Program-made: the position numbers and the translations under genes | NCBI RefSeq assembly: GCF_003369565.1 | Contig: NZ_PIOD01000020.1 | Span: forward strand, 63,632-127,631 | DNA from: Oceanobacillus chungangensis | Lineage (GTDB): Bacteria > Bacillota > Bacilli > Bacillales > Amphibacillaceae | DNA length: 64,000 nt | Reading direction: 5' to 3' | Notes under the pieces: model-generated | The model's database searches: none | Told to the model about the DNA's origin: nothing | The model's input: only the letters and a program-made list of their open reading frames with translations | Shown: positions 53,135-61,258 of the stretch, one piece after another | Position numbering within the stretch: position 1 is the stretch's first letter | Layout of the letters: each line of letters begins with the position of its first letter

Positions 53135-53698
53135 TTATACGATGCCAAATCTAGAAGCTGTACTTCTTAATGGTTCTACGCGTAAATTAGTCAAAGGCCC
53201 TTCATATATTAATTCAAATCGATCATCCTGCTGCAAATCGTGAGGAGTGATTAAAGATAAAGGCTTTGAAAAGTGAAGAATACTAGACTCATGAAGCGCA
53301 GTCGCAACAAATTCTGAACAAAAGAAGGCATTTCCTCTGGTGATTGGCTTATTTAATAACAATGCAAATAACCCTATGAAGTTGTATTTATAGCAATGCT
53401 TTTGTGATTCTATCTGTTGCATGAATTGCTTTAATTTCTCCATTTGCTCCTCTGTAACGTTACAGCTAAAGATGGCGCCTCTTGCATGTTCAAATAATCC
53501 AGTGTGAACACTTTCTTTGACAAATCCTCCAATAAACGGATTGCCGGGTTTTTTTCTGCCAAAGCTATATGTTTCTAATAACTTGGAATCGAAAGCGATG
53601 GATGCATGATTGTATGGCTTTTTTGTAAAAAGCTTTATTGTTCTAGTAAATAGTGTTCCTGTATCTGTTAGCAGTAAATATATCTTCTTCTTATTCAT
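53135..53698 (-). CDS. YycO-like permuted papain-type (NlpC/P60) protein
   Basis: The 187-residue protein places the His first (YNHASIAFD, about residue 32) and the Cys later (FFCSEFVATAL, about 122), the circularly permuted papain-fold order of YiiX/YycO proteins. Such proteins are proposed amidases or lipid-modifying hydrolases. No signal peptide is evident. GAAGATAAG precedes the start. Confidence 0.75.
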   Translation of the reverse strand: MNKKKIYLLLTDTGTLFTRTIKLFTKKPYNHASIAFDSKLLETYSFGRKKPGNPFIGGFVKESVHTGLFEHARGAIFSCNVTEEQMEKLKQFMQQIESQKHCYKYNFIGLFALLLNKPITRGNAFFCSEFVATALHESSILHFSKPLSLITPHDLQQDDRFELIYEGPLTNLRVEPLRSTASRFGIV

Positions 53699-53931
53699 TA
53701 CTTATCTTCCTTTAAATTCATTATTTTCTTTACATCTATATTAATGAATATGTTAATAGGAGATAACCAGCTTGAGAAATAGTTGTTTGTAGGTCTCGAG
53801 ACGTATTTTGGAGGTTCATAGCTTATTGCTTCCTGACATGTTGTAGTGGACGTCAACGTAGAAATTTTATTGCTTCTCCATTTCTTGTAAGGTAAAAGAT
53901 ATTAAGGCTTTCGCATGTTTTTAGCGTAAAT

Positions 53932-53968
53932 AAATGCCTTGTGGACTAAATTCTTCCACAAGGCATTT
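53932..53968. terminator. Terminator downstream of the siderophore-permease operon
   Basis: AAATGCCTTGTGGA-N9-TCCACAAGGCATTT, a 14-bp perfect stem with A/T runs on both sides, lies just after the reductase stop on the minus strand. Confidence 0.9.
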
Positions 53969-53972
53969 TATG

Positions 53973-54986
53973 TTAATTTCTTGAAGTTAATGGTTCATAG
54001 TGTGTTGAGAATAGATGGTTCAAAGGTTCTTGAGGCGAAACTAGCTGCTTGGCACTGTTAACTGCGATTGGCCCTTCATTAAATCCACCTGCAATTAAGG
54101 CAAGCTTATTCGGATAGTTTGCTACATCGCCTATGGCGAATATTCCAGGAATAGAAGTGGACATTGTTTGATCCACAAGTATGGTGCCATTCTCTATGTT
54201 CATCCTCCATTCCGTAATTGGTCCGAGGTTAATTTCAAAGCCGTGATTGACAATAACATTATCAACTTCAATTACTTTTGTATCAGCCCTATCTACTTGC
54301 TTCACAACTGCACTGGATAGTTGTCCATTCTCTCCATTAAGCTTAAGCAACTCATATGGATTTAGCACTTCTACCGTTGAATTCATCATTTTACTAACAT
54401 TACTCTCAATTCCAGTAAATGCTGATTTGCGATAGATTAATGTAACTCTTTTCGCAATTGGTTCGAGTTCATTTGCCCAATCAACAGCTGAATTTCCGCC
54501 GCCAGAGATAAGCACGTTTTTATTCCGATAGCTTTCTAGCTTTTTTATTGAATAATGCAGGCTTTTCTCTTCGAAATCAACTGCATTGGCAAGGTCAAGC
54601 TTAACGGATTTCAATGATCCAAAGCCAGTTGCAAGCACGATCGTTTTCGTATAATGCTTTGCTCCATTATTACTCGTTAATTGAAAGGTGCCATCCTCCA
54701 GTCTTTCCATATACATGACCTGTTCATTCAATACGATGGTAGGATCAAAGGTCATTGCTTGTTCAATCAGATCCACAGTTAATTTTTCTCCAGAAATTGC
54801 TGGGATTCCACCGATATCTCTAATAACCTTTTCGGGATAGAAATAGGGAACCTTTCCACCAAGATACGGCAGGAATTCAATAATCTTCGTTTTCATTTCC
54901 CTCATGCCACTATAGAATGCAGTGAATAGCCCGACAGGACCTCCGCCTATAATCGTAATGTCGTAAACATCTGGTTGCCGCATCAT
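53973..54986 (-). CDS. NAD(P)/FAD ferredoxin-NADP reductase-like protein (YumC/YcgT type)
   Basis: The 337-residue protein has the FAD loop ITIIGGGPVGLFTAFYSG (about residue 10), the NADPH loop VLISGGGNSAVDWA (about 160) and the C-terminal GIFAIGDVANYP. There is no CxxC, so it is not a thioredoxin reductase; it fits the thioredoxin-reductase-like ferredoxin-NADP reductases. As the last gene of the permease operon it may reduce ferric siderophores (inference). Confidence 0.85.
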   Translation of the reverse strand: MMRQPDVYDITIIGGGPVGLFTAFYSGMREMKTKIIEFLPYLGGKVPYFYPEKVIRDIGGIPAISGEKLTVDLIEQAMTFDPTIVLNEQVMYMERLEDGTFQLTSNNGAKHYTKTIVLATGFGSLKSVKLDLANAVDFEEKSLHYSIKKLESYRNKNVLISGGGNSAVDWANELEPIAKRVTLIYRKSAFTGIESNVSKMMNSTVEVLNPYELLKLNGENGQLSSAVVKQVDRADTKVIEVDNVIVNHGFEINLGPITEWRMNIENGTILVDQTMSTSIPGIFAIGDVANYPNKLALIAGGFNEGPIAVNSAKQLVSPQEPLNHLFSTHYEPLTSRN

Positions 54987-54998
54987 AAAAAACCCTCC

Positions 54999-56021
54999 TC
55001 ATTTTACTTTCATTAATAAATAAATAAAATATGGTGCACTTAATATTGAAACAACAATACCAACTGGGATTTCTGATGGAGCTAAAATATTCTTGCCAAT
55101 TGTATCAGCAATCATCAGAAGCACTGCGCCAATCAAGGTTGATATTGGGATAATCATCTGATGTAATGGACCTATCAGCTTTCTTGCTATATGTGGAACG
55201 ACCAATCCTAAGAAAGCAATTGCTCCACCCGCTGCAACGGCAGCCCCTGCTAATGCAACAGCAATTAGTAGTAGTAAACCTCGTTCCTTTTCTACATTAA
55301 TTCCGAGTCCAGCAGCTACTTCATCGCCAAGATTGAAAACGTCCAATGCCTTTGCTTTATAAATAGCAATCGGAATTAGTAAAAGTGCCCAAGGCAATAG
55401 TGCAAGTACGAAATTCCAATTTGCATTCCATATATCCCCTGCAAGCCATACAGTTACTTGACGATAATTTTGGGGATCCATTCTTAATTGTAATATCGTG
55501 AGAATAGCACTGAATCCTGCATTGACACCTATCCCTACCAAAACTAGTCGAATTGGATTTACCCCGCTTCTCCAAGCCAATAAATAAATGAGTCCAGCGG
55601 CAAAGAGTGCCCCGAGTAATGCAGCAAACGGCATAAGGAAAATCGATTGCGGTCCTGATAAAGTCAGCATATCTTGGAAAAAGTAGATATATAAGACAAC
55701 AGCTAGTCCCGCACCAGTATTGATACCTAAAATTCCAGGATCAGCAAGATCATTTTGTGTTACCCCTTGCAGAATGGTGCCAGAAACAGCTAACATAGCA
55801 CCGATGAATAATGCTAACACGATTCCTGGTAAACGAAAGTCAAACAATATGAGTGCCTGCTGTTCTGTTCCGTTATGTAATAGTGTATTGATTACTTCCA
55901 TTGGCGTAATCTGGATTACACCTGTACTTAAACTAATGAAAAACATTACAATGATAAGAAGGATCAGCGTTACCATCGTCAAAATAAATTGTTTCCGTTT
56001 TCTAATCTTTACTGTGCTCAT
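54999..56021 (-). CDS. Siderophore ABC transporter permease 2 (FecCD family)
   Basis: The 340-residue protein has about nine or ten helices and FecCD signatures: LRLPGIVLALFIGAMLAVSG, LADPGILGINTGAG, GAIAFLGLVVPHIARKLIGP and APSEIPVGIVVSILSAPYFI. It overlaps the first permease by four bases. Together they would form the channel for the divergent binding protein and ATPase, like YfiZ/YfhA of B. subtilis. Confidence 0.9.
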   Translation of the reverse strand: MSTVKIRKRKQFILTMVTLILLIIVMFFISLSTGVIQITPMEVINTLLHNGTEQQALILFDFRLPGIVLALFIGAMLAVSGTILQGVTQNDLADPGILGINTGAGLAVVLYIYFFQDMLTLSGPQSIFLMPFAALLGALFAAGLIYLLAWRSGVNPIRLVLVGIGVNAGFSAILTILQLRMDPQNYRQVTVWLAGDIWNANWNFVLALLPWALLLIPIAIYKAKALDVFNLGDEVAAGLGINVEKERGLLLLIAVALAGAAVAAGGAIAFLGLVVPHIARKLIGPLHQMIIPISTLIGAVLLMIADTIGKNILAPSEIPVGIVVSILSAPYFIYLLMKVK

Positions 56022-57034
56022 TTACTTCCACCTCCACTATTTCGTGCTAGGTAGAGGAAAAATGGAACACCAATGAGTGAAGTAATCGCTCCAACTGGTG
56101 TTTCAAATGGTGCATTAACTAACCTTGATACTAGATCAGCCAATACTAGTAGCAGTGCACCAAAGATTGCAGAGGAAGGAATAATCCATCGATAGTCTTT
56201 TCCCATAATAAACCGAGTAATATGCGGGATGATCAAACCGATAAAACCGACTGCACCAGCAATTGAAACAGAGACTCCTGTTAATATAAGGACAGAGACA
56301 ATCCCAAGAATTTTTATTAAGGTATTGTTTTGTCCTAAGCCAGTTGCCATTTCTTCCCCTAAACTAAGTACTGTAATTGATTTTGAGATGAATAAAGCAA
56401 TTAGCATTCCAATGATTCCTGAAAAGATGAGTATTTTTATTGCATTCCAATTCGCACCATCAAGTCCACCGGCCATCCAAAATCCCATTTCTTTTTCCAA
56501 TTGAAAATGTAAGGAAATGACGGATGAGATAGAACGAAGCAATGCACCTATTGCGACGCCGGCTAGAGCCAATTTAACTGGAGTCAAGCCTCCCGAAGAC
56601 AGTGTTCCGATAATGAATATAATTGAAACGGCAATTCCCGCCCCAATAAAGGAAGCGAATGTCCCACCTAAATTCGATACACTAGGGTAGAAAGCCAAAG
56701 TAATGACGAGTGCAAATGCAGCTCCATCAGTAACCCCCATTATTGAAGGGGATGCGAGTGGATTTCGAGTCATTCCTTGCATAATTGCCCCTGAAACCGC
56801 AAGAAATGCTCCAATGAGAGCAGCAGTAATTGCTCGTGGCAGCCGCAATTCTTGGATTACTTGATGTGCTGAAATATCAGGCTGAAAGTGAAAAACAGCC
56901 TGCCATACCGTTTCAATCGGTACTTTCGTTGAACCGTAAGAAACAGATAAGCCTATCGAACCGATAAGGGTTATAAACGCTATTAAATTAATAATTGTCT
57001 TCAATAGTTTGGAGTGATTAATAAGTGCTTGCAT
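56018..57034 (-). CDS. Siderophore ABC transporter permease 1 (FecCD family)
   Basis: The 338-residue FecCD protein carries ELRLPRAITAALIGAFLAVS, NPLASPSIMGVTDGAA, GLIIPHITRFIMG and FETPVGAITSLIGVPFFLYL. It is the first gene of the minus-strand operon, facing the Fur-controlled interval. The nearest known analogue by layout is the schizokinen/arthrobactin system YfiYZ-YfhA. Confidence 0.9.
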   Translation of the reverse strand: MQALINHSKLLKTIINLIAFITLIGSIGLSVSYGSTKVPIETVWQAVFHFQPDISAHQVIQELRLPRAITAALIGAFLAVSGAIMQGMTRNPLASPSIMGVTDGAAFALVITLAFYPSVSNLGGTFASFIGAGIAVSIIFIIGTLSSGGLTPVKLALAGVAIGALLRSISSVISLHFQLEKEMGFWMAGGLDGANWNAIKILIFSGIIGMLIALFISKSITVLSLGEEMATGLGQNNTLIKILGIVSVLILTGVSVSIAGAVGFIGLIIPHITRFIMGKDYRWIIPSSAIFGALLLVLADLVSRLVNAPFETPVGAITSLIGVPFFLYLARNSGGGSK

Positions 57035-57072
57035 AAGTATCTCCTATTTAATAATCTGTCTGAAAAATAATA

Positions 57073-57106
57073 TTGACGTATCTAATGAAAATGATTATCA
57101 TTATCA
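57073..57106. promoter_or_regulatory. Fur boxes in the divergent siderophore promoter
   Basis: TGAAAATGATTATCA (57086-57100) and TGATTATCATTATCA (57092-57106) overlap, both close to the 7-1-7 Fur site TGATAATNATTATCA. They sit on the plus-strand promoter TTGACG (57073-57078), 17 bases, TATCAT (57096-57101). Confidence 0.88.
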
Positions 57107-57145
57107 TATAATTAAAATTAATTATATCATAAAGGGGATATTATA

Positions 57146-58114
57146 ATGAATACAAATCGCAAAAAAGAATTTCTTTTTTTTAGTATAATGATTTTTATTG
57201 TCCTGCTTTTAGCTGCCTGTGGTAATAATGACAGCGCAACGGATTCCGAATCAAAGGATGATGGAGGAAGTGAAGAAAAAACGGAAGTAACGCTTGATTC
57301 AGAAATGGGAGAAGTTACGATTCCATTAGGTGCTGAACGAATTATTGCGCCGTTTCATGAAGATGCATTATTAGCACTTGGGGTTACTCCTGTTGCTAAA
57401 TGGGCGATTGGTGAAAGTTTGCAATTTCATCTAGAAGATAAGCTGCAAGATGTACCGAAGCTTGAATGGACTTTGCCATTAGAGCAAGTTCTTAGTCATG
57501 AACCAGATTTAATTATTCTAGAGAATAATATGGAAAACTACGAAGGTGCATACGAGGATTATAGTAAAATTGCTCCAACTTATGTTATGACGGAGGAAAC
57601 AACTGGAGATTGGCGCAAACAGATCGAAGTATTTGGTCAATTACTAGGGATGGAAATAGAGGCAGAACAAGCCTTAAGTGGATATGAAGATTTAGTGGCA
57701 GATGCAGGGAAGCAATTAGAAGAAGCGATTGGTGATGAAACAATTGCGGCAATTTGGGTAATTGGCGGTAAATTCTTCGTATTTGAGAAAGATCGTCATA
57801 GTGCAGATGCTCTCTATTCAGAAGTTGGTTTGCATTATCCTTCCTTTATTGAGGAATTAGGTGAGGCTACTCCGGAATGGAACCCGATATCACTGGAGAA
57901 ACTGTCTGAGCTTGATGCAGATCATGTCTTCCTATTAGCAGCTGAAGGCGAAGAAGGAATTGAAACATTAGAGAATAGTACAGTATGGCAAAGTATACCA
58001 GCGGCACAAAATGATCAAGTGTATATGCTTGAAGATGCAAGCAGTTGGACAAATAAGGGGTTAACAGCATCAACGAAAACTATTGATGCTGTGTTAGATA
58101 CATTAAAGAAATAA
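57146..58114 (+). CDS. Siderophore-binding lipoprotein (YfiY-like)
   Basis: The 322-residue protein has a lipobox LAAC (Cys about residue 25) and a cluster A-II binding fold: ERIIAPFHEDALLALGVTPV, LSHEPDLIILE, and WNPISLEKLSELDADHVFLL. It is anchored outside the membrane and delivers ferric hydroxamate or citrate-type siderophore to the divergent permeases. It is Fur-controlled by position. Confidence 0.88.
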   Translation: MNTNRKKEFLFFSIMIFIVLLLAACGNNDSATDSESKDDGGSEEKTEVTLDSEMGEVTIPLGAERIIAPFHEDALLALGVTPVAKWAIGESLQFHLEDKLQDVPKLEWTLPLEQVLSHEPDLIILENNMENYEGAYEDYSKIAPTYVMTEETTGDWRKQIEVFGQLLGMEIEAEQALSGYEDLVADAGKQLEEAIGDETIAAIWVIGGKFFVFEKDRHSADALYSEVGLHYPSFIEELGEATPEWNPISLEKLSELDADHVFLLAAEGEEGIETLENSTVWQSIPAAQNDQVYMLEDASSWTNKGLTASTKTIDAVLDTLKK

Positions 58115-58123
58115 AATAAAAGA

Positions 58124-58160
58124 AATGCTGTCTTTCCTTTTTGGTGGACAGCATTTTTTA
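58124..58160 (+). terminator. Terminator after the siderophore-binding protein gene
   Basis: AATGCTGTC-N14-GACAGCATTTTTT. Confidence 0.85.
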
Positions 58161-58167
58161 TTCTAAA

Positions 58168-58211
58168 TGAGACTTATTATCATTGACTTATCTTAATAAA
58201 GGAAATAGACT
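58168..58211 (+). promoter_or_regulatory. Fur box and promoter of the siderophore ATPase gene
   Basis: TGAGACTTATTATCA (58168-58182) matches the Fur 15-mer at 13 positions. TTGACT (58183-58188), 17 bases, TAGACT (58206-58211) follows directly. Confidence 0.65.
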
Positions 58212-58289
58212 AAAGGTAACGTGATGTTAGGATTGAAAGCATATACATGGATATGTGTTTCTGTATGCTATGATGGAGGAGTGGTTCCA

Positions 58290-59114
58290 ATGCAAGCATT
58301 AACAGCGAATGATTTAACGTTAAATTTTGGCGATAAAATAATTATAGATGATATCAATATAGAAATACCTAAAGGCGAAATAACGGTTTTAATCGGTCCA
58401 AATGGCTGTGGAAAATCAACATTACTTCGTGCATTGGCTCGTTTGCTCCAGCCGAAGAGTGGAACAGTTATATTGAATGGCAAGGAAATTGCGAAGCTGA
58501 AAACGAAGGATGTGGCGAAGAATTTAGCCGTCCTGCCGCAAAGTCCAGTTGCTCCGGATGGATTAACCGTTTATGAACTTGTGAAACAAGGGAGACATCC
58601 GTACCGTAGTTTCCTGAAGCAATGGTCAAAAGAGGATGAAGATGCTGTCCTTCTGGCTCTAGAATCAACGAACATGATTGATCTAAAGGATCGAACTGTT
58701 GATTCATTATCTGGTGGTCAGCGGCAGCGTGCTTGGATAGCATTAACGCTAGCACAGCAAACTGATATCATTTTATTAGATGAGCCAACGACCTATTTGG
58801 ATTTGACCCATCAAATTGATGTTTTAGATTTATTATTCGACTTGAATGAAAAAGACGGACGGACAATTGTTATGGTACTGCATGATTTGAATCTTGCAAG
58901 CCGATATGCAAATTATATGATTGCGATTAAGGATAAGAAGGTATTTGCACAAGGGAAGCCAGAAGAAGTTATTACAAGCGAACTCGTACATAATGTCTTT
59001 CAAATGAAATGCAGTGTAGCATGTGACCCAATGTTCGGTACACCAATGTGCATACCGCATGGTAAGGGGCGTTGTGTACTCCGAGAAGTTGGGAAGGAAA
59101 CAATCATTTCGTGA
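58290..59114 (+). CDS. Siderophore ABC transporter ATPase (YusV/FecE-like)
   Basis: The protein of about 274 residues has GPNGCGKST (about residue 36), LPQSPVAPDGLTV, LSGGQRQRAWIALTLAQQTD and LLDEPTTYLDLTHQ, the FecE-type pattern. It carries its own Fur box, like B. subtilis YusV, which serves several siderophore permeases. ATG at 58290 is chosen for GGAGGA nine bases upstream; the longer frame starts before the ribosome site. The C-terminal CSVACDPMFGTPMCIPHGKG is typical. Confidence 0.9.
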   Translation: MQALTANDLTLNFGDKIIIDDINIEIPKGEITVLIGPNGCGKSTLLRALARLLQPKSGTVILNGKEIAKLKTKDVAKNLAVLPQSPVAPDGLTVYELVKQGRHPYRSFLKQWSKEDEDAVLLALESTNMIDLKDRTVDSLSGGQRQRAWIALTLAQQTDIILLDEPTTYLDLTHQIDVLDLLFDLNEKDGRTIVMVLHDLNLASRYANYMIAIKDKKVFAQGKPEEVITSELVHNVFQMKCSVACDPMFGTPMCIPHGKGRCVLREVGKETIIS

Positions 59115-59136
59115 CCTGAAGCCCTAGGCGCTTAGC

Positions 59137-59673
59137 CTAAGGCTGAATTAATAAGAAGCGGATCAACCCAATAACTGCAAAGCAGAATAGCGCTGTACCA
59201 GCAAGGGGCCCCGTAATCGCACTATTAGGGACTTGTAACTTTTTCGATAGCGGTAAAGAAATAAATGAGATCCCAATAAGAAGTGCTGCTAATATATATA
59301 AACTAGCGTCTTGGAAAATGCCCTTCAACCAGATGAAATGAATGCCTACAATAAAAGCAATCCATGGGGCAACAAAATTACTGCGTTTAAATTTAATTAA
59401 GAACAAGGCGCCAATTCCTGCTAAAGAGAATTCGAGAAACAAGAAAATTAAATAATTTTTGTATGCGGTTGAATCTGCTAAGGCAGAATGACTATGCCAA
59501 TGGGTCACACTGAAATAAATGCCAATGATACTAACGACGAGGGCAATACCGGAAGCAATCCCAAGATACTTCCGCCAGCTTTTCCTTGGATTTTCCTGAG
59601 CCCAGCCAAACCAGCACATACTAAACATTCCAAAGATGGCTGTATACATCGCATAATCTCTAATATATTCCAA
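59137..59673 (-). CDS. Hypothetical six-helix membrane protein
   Basis: The 178-residue protein has about six hydrophobic helices and a short His-rich outer loop (FSVTHWHSHSALADS). I recognise no family. Repeated acidic or basic loops are sparse. It has a fair ribosome site (GAGGAGG) and stands alone, convergent with the ATPase gene. Confidence 0.6.
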   Translation of the reverse strand: MEYIRDYAMYTAIFGMFSMCWFGWAQENPRKSWRKYLGIASGIALVVSIIGIYFSVTHWHSHSALADSTAYKNYLIFLFLEFSLAGIGALFLIKFKRSNFVAPWIAFIVGIHFIWLKGIFQDASLYILAALLIGISFISLPLSKKLQVPNSAITGPLAGTALFCFAVIGLIRFLLIQP

Positions 59674-59783
59674 TAATATTCCTCCTCATTAATTCTTAGT
59701 TCAGTACTTCAATAACTAACATTAAAAGCCTGATTTTCTTCAGCTAATATTTATTTAGGAAAAGAGAAAATCCCTTGTGAATG

Positions 59784-60185
59784 TTAAATTTCAGCGTTCA
59801 GCTTTTTGGCTTCATTTTTAAAATAAAGATAGAAGCACAACCAAATAATTGAATACATAATCAGGAACAATCCGAGTATTAATAGAATGGTTGGAAAGCT
59901 AAATGGAATCCAGCCAATTCCTAACGATAAAACAAAGTAGCAAATTGTCACTGTAATAAAGTGCAATGCAGTTTGAGTGGGGAGTTTTAGCGAATCTATT
60001 TCAAAATAAAGTGGTGATACTGAGAAAAACCAGCCGCAAAAGATGGAACCTAGTGAATTCCTTAGAAACATTTCACTGTCTAACTGCTCAATACTACCAA
60101 AGTAAATAATAGAAATCGTAGTAACAACTGCTACAAAAGCGCCAAAAAAGGTACCGAATAAACTTCTAAATAGAAAGGTTTTCAT
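59784..60185 (-). CDS. DUF3021-family membrane protein
   Basis: The 133-residue protein has four helices and LRNSLGSIFCGWFFSVSPLYFE, characteristic of DUF3021. These proteins are nearly always encoded with a LytTR regulator, as here, where the start overlaps the upstream stop by four bases. Probably a sensor or inhibitor partner of the regulator. Confidence 0.8.
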   Translation of the reverse strand: MKTFLFRSLFGTFFGAFVAVVTTISIIYFGSIEQLDSEMFLRNSLGSIFCGWFFSVSPLYFEIDSLKLPTQTALHFITVTICYFVLSLGIGWIPFSFPTILLILGLFLIMYSIIWLCFYLYFKNEAKKLNAEI

Positions 60186-60640
60186 ACATTATTCCTCCGT
60201 TTCATTTTTAATGCTTCTTTAATAGTTGGTACATAGTGCCTCGAGACATATTCCTTTACTCCAGATTTAAAATATACGCAAAGAGTACCATTAAATGAGG
60301 CTTCGAATCGACTAAGTTCATAAAGGTTTGCGATTACTGATTTGGAAAGCCGGATAAACCTTCTGGATAAGAGTGCTTCTTCCAGCTCATAAAGTTTCTC
60401 TTTCATTGTAAATTCTCCATTCGATGTGACTGCAATTACGTTTTCCTCTTTGGTATAAAAATAATGAATTTCTGCTGGTTTAAGAATATGCTGCATATCC
60501 CCATCTTTACCGACAAAAAATTCTTGTTCCCTCCCTTTGAAAAAATCGAGAATTTCCTGAATCGACTCATCGATTTCCTTGCACTGAATCATTACAGTTG
60601 TTTCTTCGTAGTCATTATTAATATCAAGTGATATTTTCAT
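60182..60640 (-). CDS. LytTR-family DNA-binding regulator
   Basis: The 152-residue protein has a LytTR domain from about residue 50: ILKPAEIHYFYTKEENVIAV, MKEKLYELEEAL, FIRLSKSVIANL and a final SRHYVPTIKEAL. There is no receiver domain, as in LytTR/DUF3021 pairs controlling bacteriocin or membrane functions. GGAGGGG precedes the start. Confidence 0.87.
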   Translation of the reverse strand: MKISLDINNDYEETTVMIQCKEIDESIQEILDFFKGREQEFFVGKDGDMQHILKPAEIHYFYTKEENVIAVTSNGEFTMKEKLYELEEALLSRRFIRLSKSVIANLYELSRFEASFNGTLCVYFKSGVKEYVSRHYVPTIKEALKMKRRNNV

Positions 60641-60789
60641 ATAAGCACCCCTCCTTCGTTTATTGTTTCTGTAATGCTATTGTATTTGTTTTTTACTATT
60701 CTGTCTTTTCATATTAGGGGAGAGGTAGAAAAAGAGTGGTAACTTGCATTTATGCGTATATAAAATAAAGGTTACTGGATGAATTGCTG

Positions 60790-60832
60790 TTGAAAGCGTA
60801 TTAAAGTTATGGTAAGCTTAACCTAACTTTAA
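60790..60832 (+). promoter_or_regulatory. Candidate promoter and dyad of the hflX-mph operon
   Basis: TTGAAA (60790-60795), 17 bases, TAAGCT (60813-60818). A 32-base dyad overlaps it: TTAAAGTTATGGTAAG / CTTAACCTAACTTTAA (60801-60832). The dyad could be an operator or part of the leader; the -10 is poor. Confidence 0.45.
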
Positions 60833-60851
60833 TGAAATGGAGGTTTTCCTA

Positions 60852-60899
60852 ATGGCATCTATCAGACTTCGTTTACAAACTTTGAAGAACGTTAACTGA
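60852..60899 (+). CDS. RLR-type leader peptide of the hflX-mph operon
   Basis: A 15-codon ORF, MASIRLRLQTLKNVN, follows GGAGG at eight bases. Its pattern is very like the ErmD leader as I recall it (MTHSMRLRFPTLNQ). The Arg-Leu-Arg triplet is the known macrolide-dependent ribosome arrest motif, here at residues 5-7. The stop codon lies in the loop of a small hairpin, GAACGT / ACGTTC (60887-60907). The transcript then meets a terminator at 60985-61018. Drug-stalled ribosomes would therefore be able to change termination. Confidence 0.8.
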   Translation: MASIRLRLQTLKNVN

Positions 60900-60984
60900 A
60901 TACGTTCAAAGGCTCTGTTTGTGTTGCAGAGTAAACGGGATTAGTCTGCCTTTTATTAGGAAACCTTTTAAATACGTGATGTTT

Positions 60985-61018
60985 AAAAAGAAGGGGAGTA
61001 GTCTACCTTCTTTTTTAT
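60985..61018 (+). terminator. Attenuator terminator between leader peptide and hflX
   Basis: AAAAAGAAGG / CCTTCTTTTT with an 11-base loop and T-run. An upstream stretch, TTAGTCTGCCTTTT (60941-60954), resembles the 3' arm (TAGTCTACCTTCTT) and can compete for the 5' arm. Its GCCTTT can itself pair with AAAGGC (60908-60913). Confidence 0.75.
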
Positions 61019-61055
61019 TGTCTAAAAAATTAGGGAACGAAGGTGAGCCAATCAC

Positions 61056-61156
61056 ATGATGTGATGGCATATTTTGATATACATTCATCATTGGGTATAT
61101 TAGGCTTTCTTGTTTACGTGAACACAGGCAGAGGTCTGTGTTTTTTTATATGGTAG
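61056..61156 (+). other. Possible second leader: MM ORF and overlapping 30-codon ORF
   Basis: AAGGTGAG is followed at eight bases by ATG ATG TGA (61056-61064). Its stop overlaps ATG of a frame reading MAYFDIHSSLGILGFLVYVN and ending CFFIW at 61156. The second terminator lies inside this frame. No known family; translation is speculative. Confidence 0.35.
61121..61148 (+). terminator. Second terminator before hflX
   Basis: AACACAG-N8-CTGTGTT is followed by TTTTTT. It stands between the first attenuator and the R1 repeat. Confidence 0.7.
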
Positions 61157-61243
61157 TTAAGAAAGTATAAAAACTTTCTTACTACATAAGTGCAACTAAG
61201 GTTGTCACCGAAAGGCTTGGTTAAACCTTAGTTTTCTAATGAA
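61150..61243 (+). repeat. Two-hairpin repeat, copy R1
   Basis: Hairpin I is TAGTTAAGAAAGT / ACTTTCTTACTA. Then follow CATAAGTG, and hairpin II with the perfect stem AACTAAGGTT / AACCTTAGTT around GTCACCGAAAGGCTTGGTTA. The element ends TTTTCTAATG just before the hflX ribosome site. This is the best-kept copy of the family. Confidence 0.7.
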
Positions 61244-61258
61244 AATGGGGGGAAAGTT

